The notes under the pieces were generated by a model, which worked only from the letters and a program-made list of their open reading frames with translations, did not search any database and was not told the origin of the DNA. DNA of 11,181 nt from Bacteroidetes bacterium QH_10_64_19 (GTDB taxonomy: Bacteria > Bacteroidota > Rhodothermia > Rhodothermales > Salinibacteraceae), in NCBI GenBank assembly GCA_003023125.1, contig PXSY01000078.1, positions 1 through 11,181 of the forward strand, read 5' to 3'. Shown in pieces: positions 6,321-11,181 of this stretch. A program made the translations under genes and the position numbers. Position 1 is the first letter of the stretch; the number at the start of each line of letters is the position of its first letter.

Positions 6321-6643
6321 GGGTCACACCGCTGCTGCGCAGGGGAGATGGGAGTGGAAGACACGTTCCGTCGCCGAAATCTAACGTCCGACACTCAGGA
6401 CTCAAATCAACCCAGTGGGCATGATCGGCCTTCGTATTTCTGACGCTGTCCCGGTGCACAGAGGCGAGTCGCATCGATTTACCGGAACAGATCACGAACG
6501 TGCGGTTCTCCTTTCCGCCGCGTACGTCCACGTTCCTCAGTCCAAGATTACAGGAATCCGAGTCCGGGCTCGAACCCGCCCTCACGGTCGGAAATACCTC
6601 TACACACGAAGCCCACACCGCCCTTCCAACAGCCCGCTCCGTC
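6321..6643. other. Divergent intergenic region between comEC and nusB
   Basis: These 323 bases separate two diverging genes and must hold both promoters, but I could not identify either with confidence. An open frame runs in phase into nusB from an ATG at 6500. Its product there has no similarity to NusB N-termini and is Pro/Ser/Thr-rich, so I treat it as leader. A tRNA T-loop-like stretch at 6566-6577 is discussed and rejected separately. Confidence 0.5.
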
Positions 6644-7126
6644 ATGAGCAGCCGCCGCGATGCCCGCGAACACATCATGAAGGCCCTCTACGCGTACGAG
6701 CAGGCCGACAGCGATCCCGACCATCTGGCTGCAGTCCTCATCGACATGCCGCTGGAGGACGACCCCTCCACCCGCGAGTTCGCCGAGCGGCTCTTCCGCA
6801 CGACGCTAGACACGATGGACGAGGCCGACGAGATCATCGAGAAGCACGCGAAAAACTGGGAGATCCACCGCATTGCCGTCATCGATCGCTGCCTCCTTCG
6901 GATGGCCACCACAGAGCTTCTCAAGTTTGAGGAGATTCCGCCCAAGGTATCGGTCGATGAGGCCATTGACATCGCAAAGAAGTACAGTACGCCCCGGAGC
7001 GGGACCTTCGTCAACGGGGTTGTGGACGCCATTCTCTTGGACCTCCACGAGCAGGGACGCCTAAACAAGTCGGGCCGCGGCCTCATCGGCATGGACACCA
7101 TCCGCGAGCGTGCCCAGTCGTCGTAG
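6644..7126 (+). CDS. nusB: Transcription antitermination factor NusB
   Basis: The 160-residue protein starts MSSRRDAREHIMKALYAYEQAD, matching the usual 'RR.ARE.alqaLY..e' NusB N-terminus. That is why the ATG at 6644 is chosen over the upstream in-frame ATG at 6500, which would add 48 unrelated residues. The conserved second half is present: HRIAVIDRCLLRMATTELL, then IPPKVSVDEAIDIAKKYSTPRSGTFVNGVVDAIL. NusB binds boxA RNA with NusE (ribosomal protein S10) and keeps RNA polymerase elongating through rRNA operons. The C-terminal tail after HEQGRLNK is about 20 residues longer than the core fold needs. It is the first plus-strand gene after the divergent gap, followed by a phosphatase 108 bases later. 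Confidence 0.95.
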   Translation: MSSRRDAREHIMKALYAYEQADSDPDHLAAVLIDMPLEDDPSTREFAERLFRTTLDTMDEADEIIEKHAKNWEIHRIAVIDRCLLRMATTELLKFEEIPPKVSVDEAIDIAKKYSTPRSGTFVNGVVDAILLDLHEQGRLNKSGRGLIGMDTIRERAQSS

Positions 7127-7234
7127 GTTGCGATTCCCGTGATCAATGCCCACTATTGACCCCTGCCGGGGCAGACCTTCAGTCCCTGACCCGGCCCCGC
7201 CCATCTCTTCTTTCCGTCAGGCAGCCCAAGTGCA

Positions 7235-7894
7235 ATGGGCCTCATCGCTATCGGCGACATTCACGGATGTCCTCAGTCGCTCGACCTGCTCTTAAACCAA
7301 ATCGAGCCGACGTCGAACGACCACCTTTTGTTCGTTGGCGACTACATCGACCGCGGGCCCGACTCGAAGTCCGTCATCGACCGACTGCTCAATCTGCGCG
7401 AGGATGTGCCCTGCACCTTCCTTCGGGGCAACCACGAGGCGATGATGATCGAGTATCTCGACACGGGTGCATTTAGCCTCTGGCGCATGAACGGTGGGGT
7501 CTCCACGCTGCAGAGCTACCTGAATGGGGGATCCGAAGTCCACATTCCCGACGCGCACGCATCGTTCGTCCGTGAAACGGAGCTCTATCACGAGACGGAC
7601 GACTTTCTCTTCGTCCATGCGGGACTGAAGCCGGACCTCACTGTTGGAGAAAACCTCCAGGAAGCCGACGAGGACGTGCTCTTGTGGGAGCGGGGGCACC
7701 TGGAGGCCTCGGGCCTCGCCTGGGAAAAGCCCGTCGTATGCGGACACACGCCGCAGCCGGAGCCCATCGACCGCGACAAGCTAATTCTCATCGATACCGG
7801 CTGCGTCTACCACATGCAGCCCGGAATGGGCCGTCTCACGGCCGTCCATCTTCCCGAGCGCGAGTTTGTCGACGTTCCGTACGCCGACGGGTGA
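7235..7894 (+). CDS. PPP-family metallophosphatase (serine/threonine phosphatase-like)
   Basis: The 219-residue protein carries the complete PPP signature in order. GDIHG is at 7-11 (metal ligands Asp8, His10), GDYIDRGPDS at 35-44 (Asp36, Arg40) and LRGNHE at 63-68 (Asn66, His67). FVHAG follows at 126-130 (His128) and VVCGHTP at 167-173 (His171). All residues for the two-metal site are therefore present. The length fits compact bacterial PrpA/PphA-type phosphatases. Closely related folds include ApaH diadenosine tetraphosphatase, so the substrate (phosphoprotein or nucleotide) cannot be fixed from sequence alone. It is probably cytoplasmic, as no signal peptide is seen. The start ATG at 7235 immediately precedes the first beta strand (GLIAIGDIHG), so it is secure. 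It lies 92 bases before ychF. Confidence 0.9.
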   Translation: MGLIAIGDIHGCPQSLDLLLNQIEPTSNDHLLFVGDYIDRGPDSKSVIDRLLNLREDVPCTFLRGNHEAMMIEYLDTGAFSLWRMNGGVSTLQSYLNGGSEVHIPDAHASFVRETELYHETDDFLFVHAGLKPDLTVGENLQEADEDVLLWERGHLEASGLAWEKPVVCGHTPQPEPIDRDKLILIDTGCVYHMQPGMGRLTAVHLPEREFVDVPYADG

Positions 7895-7986
7895 ACCCCA
7901 CTCGATTCCGGTTCAAAAGCGGAACAAGGGCCTCGAACGCACAATACATCCCGGTCGCGTCTTTCCTCGCAGCCCCATCGCCTCCC

Positions 7987-9081
7987 ATGTCGCTGCAGTG
8001 CGGTCTCGTCGGTCTCCCCAACGTCGGAAAGTCCACGATCTTCAACGCGCTGAGCGAGGCCGGGGCGGACGCAGACAACTATCCCTTCTGCACAGTGGAT
8101 CCCAATGTGGGCGTTGTTCCCGTTCCCGACGACCGGCTGCCGCGCGTCGCGGAGCTTGCTGACTCCCCTGAGACGGTGCCCACGACCATCGAGTTCGTCG
8201 ACATCGCCGGCCTCGTCGAGGGAGCCGCCAAGGGAGAGGGACTCGGCAATCAGTTCCTCGCGCAGATCCGGGAGGTCGACGCCATTATTCACGTGGTGCG
8301 CTGCTTCGAGGACGAAGAGGTGGCACACGTGGACGGAACGGTCGATCCGGTGCGCGACGTGGAGGTCATCGACACCGAGCTTCTCCTGAAAGACCTGGAG
8401 ACCGTCAACAAGCGACTCGACACGGTCGAGACCGCCGCGAAGAAGGGCGATCAAGATGCCGCCGAGGAGCTTGAGGTGTTCGAACGCCTCCACGACCACC
8501 TGAGCGCCGGCAACTGGGCCCGCTCCTTTGAGGTGGACGCCCCCGACCAGCCCCTCGTCGACGAACTCTTTCTCCTGACCGATAAGCCGGTCCTGTACGT
8601 CGCCAACGTCGACGAGGCAGCGCTTCCCGACGGCAACGAGTACGTCGATCAGTTGCGCACCGCCACCCAGGATGAGAATACCCGCGTCGTCGTGGTTTCG
8701 GCGGAGCTCGAAGCGCAAATGACCGAACTCGATCCGGAAGAACGCCAGCTCTTTCTCAAGGACGCGGGCCTGCAGCGATCCGGCCTGGAGCGTCTGATCC
8801 ATGCCGCCTACGACGTCCTGGACCTGATTACCTTCTTCACGGCCGATGAGAAGGGCGCCTACGCCTGGACCATCGAAGAGGGCACACGGGCGCCGCAGGC
8901 CGCCGGCGAGGTCCACAGCGACTTTGAGGAAGGGTTCATCAAGGCCGAGACAATCCACTTCTCGGACTTTGATGCGGCGGGCTCGGAAGCTGCCGCCCGG
9001 GACGAAGGGCTCATTCGGACCGAAGGAAAAGACTACGCGGTGGAAGATGGGGACGTGATGGAGTTCCGGTTCAACGTGTGA
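7987..9081 (+). CDS. ychF: Redox-regulated ribosome-associated NTPase YchF
   Basis: The 364-residue protein has the length of YchF/OLA1. It has the P-loop GLPNVGKST at 9-17, the switch II motif DIAGLV at 72-77 followed by the glycine-rich GAAKGEGLGNQFL, and the modified G4 motif NVDE at 207-210 in place of NKxD. In this family that change favours ATP over GTP. A coiled helical insert lies at about 125-180. The C-terminal TGS-like domain occupies about 278-362 (ITFFTADEKGAYAWTIEEGT, then DYAVEDGDVMEFRFNV). The frame is open upstream to 7684, overlapping the phosphatase gene. The ATG at 7987 is chosen because MSLQCGLVGLPNVGKST matches the family's N-terminus exactly. YchF binds ribosomes and is linked to translation initiation and oxidative stress. 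Confidence 0.97.
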   Translation: MSLQCGLVGLPNVGKSTIFNALSEAGADADNYPFCTVDPNVGVVPVPDDRLPRVAELADSPETVPTTIEFVDIAGLVEGAAKGEGLGNQFLAQIREVDAIIHVVRCFEDEEVAHVDGTVDPVRDVEVIDTELLLKDLETVNKRLDTVETAAKKGDQDAAEELEVFERLHDHLSAGNWARSFEVDAPDQPLVDELFLLTDKPVLYVANVDEAALPDGNEYVDQLRTATQDENTRVVVVSAELEAQMTELDPEERQLFLKDAGLQRSGLERLIHAAYDVLDLITFFTADEKGAYAWTIEEGTRAPQAAGEVHSDFEEGFIKAETIHFSDFDAAGSEAAARDEGLIRTEGKDYAVEDGDVMEFRFNV

Positions 9082-9389
9082 GGAGGATGGGCGTCTGTGA
9101 GTGTGGGCGTATGGGCGCTGATGAGACAGACTGCTCTTCGCGTACGTCTCTCAGAGAGCCGGTGGGGGATGAGTACTCAGGGAATGATTGGCCACTCCCA
9201 GCGCGCTCCAAGAGCACTTGGTCGCTACGACTCCGGCGAACAGGCCGCAGAAAAGCGGTACCTAGACCCTGACGAAAAATCCCCTAAACTCTCAAACCCC
9301 CAGACTCCCACATGCACGAACGCCTGCACCTTTCCACTGCATCTCGTATGTTGCCTGTACGTCTCGCCAGACCAAACGCCTTCATCATT
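9082..9389. other. Intergenic region upstream of the lipoprotein gene
   Basis: These 308 bases hold no gene I can support. An ATG at 9312 is in frame with the lipoprotein gene but would put 26 residues ahead of its signal peptide, so the region to 9389 is better read as promoter and leader. I see no strong hairpin with a T-run for ychF termination and no clear promoter hexamers. Confidence 0.45.
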
Positions 9390-10112
9390 ATGATCCGTCG
9401 TCTCCTCTTCGCCGTTCTTCTCGTTGGAAGCGTGCTCTACACGGGGTGCGCCTCTGGATCGGGGGACGCAGACACCGCCGCCGCCCCCACCGACACACAG
9501 ACCATCGCGCGCCACCTCTGGGACCGAACGACGGGCGACTATCGCATCGAGTGGTCGACCGGGCCGGACTCTTCGTACGTGGCTCTCGTGAACGTCCGGG
9601 AGGGACAGGGAGAAGAGCTGCCCGGCACGGTGTACCTCAACGGCTCGGAACTGACCGGCTCGGCGGGGCAGTCGGCCCGGCAGCGTGCCTACGGCCGGTT
9701 CGTGAACGATACGTACTGGCTCCTCGCCCCACTGAAGACCTTCGACCCAGGGGTGAACCGCACCTACCTCGCCGACTCGTCCGACGCGGAGCACGACGTT
9801 CTCCACTTGACGTTTGACGACGCAGGCCCCACTCCGGGCGATCAGTACTGGCTGTACGTATCCACGGACACCGGACGGCTCGAACGCTGGGCGTACCACC
9901 TTGAGGGCATGCCCGAGGAGGCGCCTCCCCAGTTCTATGACTGGACCCAGTATATGGACCTGCAGACCCCGAACGGGACCGTCTCGCTGTCCGCCCACAA
10001 AGAGGCACTGGGCGCGGACCGGACCCTCCTCACAGATGAGTTGTCCCTTCCCGACACGCCCCCGGACGGTGCCTTCTCGTCTCCGGAACCAATGCTCGGG
10101 GCCGGAGAGTAG
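9390..10112 (+). CDS. Outer-membrane-type lipoprotein, LolA-like/DUF6503-like
   Basis: Starting at ATG 9390 the product is 240 residues with a lipoprotein signal peptide: MIRR, a hydrophobic core LLFAVLLVGSVLY, and the lipobox ending TGC at Cys20. Alanine at +2 does not suggest inner-membrane retention. A short Gly/Ser/Asp/Ala linker follows, then a beta-rich domain. Its pattern (FVNDTYWLLAPLKTFDPGV at the middle; GDQYWLYVSTDTGRLERWAY later) recalls a Bacteroidota family of LolA-fold lipoproteins. I assign that by recollection, not by search. The upstream in-frame ATG at 9312 would bury the signal peptide and is rejected. The gene lies 77 bases upstream of a Lol-family permease, so an accessory role in lipoprotein trafficking is conceivable but unproven. 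Confidence 0.82.
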   Translation: MIRRLLFAVLLVGSVLYTGCASGSGDADTAAAPTDTQTIARHLWDRTTGDYRIEWSTGPDSSYVALVNVREGQGEELPGTVYLNGSELTGSAGQSARQRAYGRFVNDTYWLLAPLKTFDPGVNRTYLADSSDAEHDVLHLTFDDAGPTPGDQYWLYVSTDTGRLERWAYHLEGMPEEAPPQFYDWTQYMDLQTPNGTVSLSAHKEALGADRTLLTDELSLPDTPPDGAFSSPEPMLGAGE

Positions 10113-10179
10113 CGCCTCGCCCCACGAGGGGGAGAGAATTCTGCCCTCCTTCGGTCCCCAATGCTCACCTGTGATAGAC

Positions 10180-10183
10180 GGAG
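10180..10183 (+). promoter_or_regulatory. Shine-Dalgarno GGAG for the Lol permease gene
   Basis: GGAG lies six bases before the GTG at 10190. It supports that start, together with an in-frame TAG at 10175-10177. It is the only clear Shine-Dalgarno sequence seen in the window. Confidence 0.6.
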
Positions 10184-10189
10184 CCCGTC

Positions 10190-11181
10190 GTGGACTACCG
10201 GTTTGAGATTGCCCGGCGGTATCTGGCAAGCAGCCGGGAGGTGTCTCTCATTTCCATCATTACCGGGATTTCGATGACCGGGGTCACCCTGGGGGTCGCT
10301 GCCCTCATCGTCGTGCTTTCGGTGATGAATGGATTCTACGACTTCGTGCGGGACCTGCTCGTGTCCCTCGACCCGCACGTGCGAGTCGTGAGTGCGCAGG
10401 GGCAGGGGGTGGCAAATGCCGACTCGCTGCTCCGGCTCGCCCGAGAGACAAAGCACGTCACTGCGGCCGCACCGTACGTAGAGGGCAAGGCGCTTCTCTT
10501 GAGTCCCGACGGGGAGGGGACAAACCGAGTGGTGCGTGTTCGTGGAGTCGACGCCTCCCTGATGGAAGCGACCGCGCCCTCCATGGCCCTGGGGACGTTT
10601 GACGTAAGGCAGGACGAGGACGGAACGCCCGGCATCGTTCTGAACCGTACCCTGGGCCAGCGCATGGGCGTGATCCCCGAGGGAAATGGACAGTCGGAAT
10701 CGGCCGTCGGGCTGTTGTCGGCGCCCGCCATCGAGCAAACCCTTACGAGCGTATTCGGACGCCCGCCCGTTCGTCGGTTCGACGTGCGGGGCCTCTTTCA
10801 GGTTCAGGGAGCATCGGAGGAGCAACGGGTCTTTGTGTCACTCTCCGAAGCGCAGCGGCTGTTTCGGACGGACGGCCGCGTCACTGGGGTCGACCTTCGG
10901 CTCAACAACCTGGAGCGGGCCGGAGGCGTGAAGGCCGCGCTTCGGCAGAAGCTCGACCCGGACCGGTACACCGTGCGGACGTGGTACGATCTCCAAAAGT
11001 CGCTGTACGACGTGATGCAGCTGGAGAAATGGGGCGCCTCCGCCATCCTGGGCCTCATCGTCATCGTGGCCGCATTCAACATTGTGGGATCCCTGACCAT
11101 GGTCGTGATTGAGAAGCGGTCCGACATTGGGGCGTTGCGGGCGATGGGCGTTTCTCAGTCGGATGTGCGCCGCATCTTTCT
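10190..11181 (+). CDS. LolC/LolE-family lipoprotein-releasing ABC transporter permease, 5' part
   Basis: The frame opens at GTG 10190 and runs off the right edge after 330 codons. The N-terminus (DYRFEIARRYLASSREVSLISIITGISMTGVTLGVAALIVVLSVMNGF) is the characteristic LolC/LolE start, with a first transmembrane helix at about residues 19-46. A large periplasmic MacB-like domain follows at about 50-275. The FtsX-type membrane domain begins at about 282 (ASAILGLIVIVAAFNIVGSLTMVVIEKRSDIGALRAMG), including the coupling sequence EKRSDIGALRAMG that contacts the ATPase LolD. In the family these permeases extract outer-membrane lipoproteins from the inner membrane and hand them to LolA. Whether this is LolC, LolE or a single fused-role permease cannot be told. 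The ATPase gene is probably beyond the window or elsewhere. Confidence 0.92.
   Translation, partial: MDYRFEIARRYLASSREVSLISIITGISMTGVTLGVAALIVVLSVMNGFYDFVRDLLVSLDPHVRVVSAQGQGVANADSLLRLARETKHVTAAAPYVEGKALLLSPDGEGTNRVVRVRGVDASLMEATAPSMALGTFDVRQDEDGTPGIVLNRTLGQRMGVIPEGNGQSESAVGLLSAPAIEQTLTSVFGRPPVRRFDVRGLFQVQGASEEQRVFVSLSEAQRLFRTDGRVTGVDLRLNNLERAGGVKAALRQKLDPDRYTVRTWYDLQKSLYDVMQLEKWGASAILGLIVIVAAFNIVGSLTMVVIEKRSDIGALRAMGVSQSDVRRIF

Noticed and set aside
6556..6590. GGGTTCGAGCCC on the minus strand, resembling a tRNA T arm
   Set aside because: The loop between the perfect stems is six bases rather than seven, and no acceptor, D or anticodon arm can be formed from flanking sequence.
7157..7171. 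CCCC-TGCC-GGGG hairpin after nusB as terminator
   Set aside because: The stem is only four base pairs and no T-run follows.
7807..8958. 383-codon open frame on the minus strand opposite ychF
   Set aside because: It is antisense to a clear YchF gene. Long shadow frames are common opposite GC-rich coding DNA, and the product has no recognisable motif.
10116..10134. Stem-loop after the lipoprotein gene as a terminator
   Set aside because: CTCGCCCC-ACGA-GGGGGAG can pair with a bulge, but no U-run follows, and the next gene starts shortly after on the same strand.

Overview
The window looks like chromosomal DNA of a high-GC, salt-adapted member of the Bacteroidota/Rhodothermota, most like Salinibacter. 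The predicted proteins are rich in Asp and Glu, most starts lack a Shine-Dalgarno sequence, and the RibB protein carries a degenerate RibA-like C-terminal half, as I recall from Bacteroidota. The species assignment is inference from style; no database was searched. No insertion sequence, prophage, CRISPR array or tRNA was seen.

Layout. 1-437: the 5' part of a minus-strand gene for an exported SPOR-domain protein. 438-1019: a gene-free stretch, partly lower in GC. About 1020-1120: the signal recognition particle RNA, recognised by its GGAA-capped hairpin and GUCAGG/AGCAGC internal loop. 1234-2854: yajC (Sec translocon accessory) and ribB (riboflavin biosynthesis), followed at 2956-3123 by a 55-residue two-helix membrane protein.

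3222-3662 is the most striking non-coding segment. It holds three perfect DnaA boxes, six boxes one base off consensus and several weaker ones, an (AAC)4 run beside an AT-rich patch, and a closing inverted repeat. I read it as the chromosomal replication origin, oriC, lying between two convergent genes with no dnaA or dnaN in the window.

3900-6320 (minus) is comEC, the DNA-uptake channel. Its 3' end carries an exact 20-bp tandem duplication (3885-3924). Removing one copy restores a 21-residue C-terminal extension that ends at 3820, so the gene appears to have been recently frameshifted.

6644 onward is a plus-strand run of housekeeping genes: nusB (antitermination), a PPP-family phosphatase, ychF (a ribosome-associated NTPase), a lipoprotein with a LolA-like look, and the first 330 codons of a LolC/LolE-family permease that runs off the window. 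Three parts bear on protein export or the envelope: the SRP RNA with yajC, the SPOR protein, and the lipoprotein with the Lol permease. The origin and the damaged comEC are the most unusual content.
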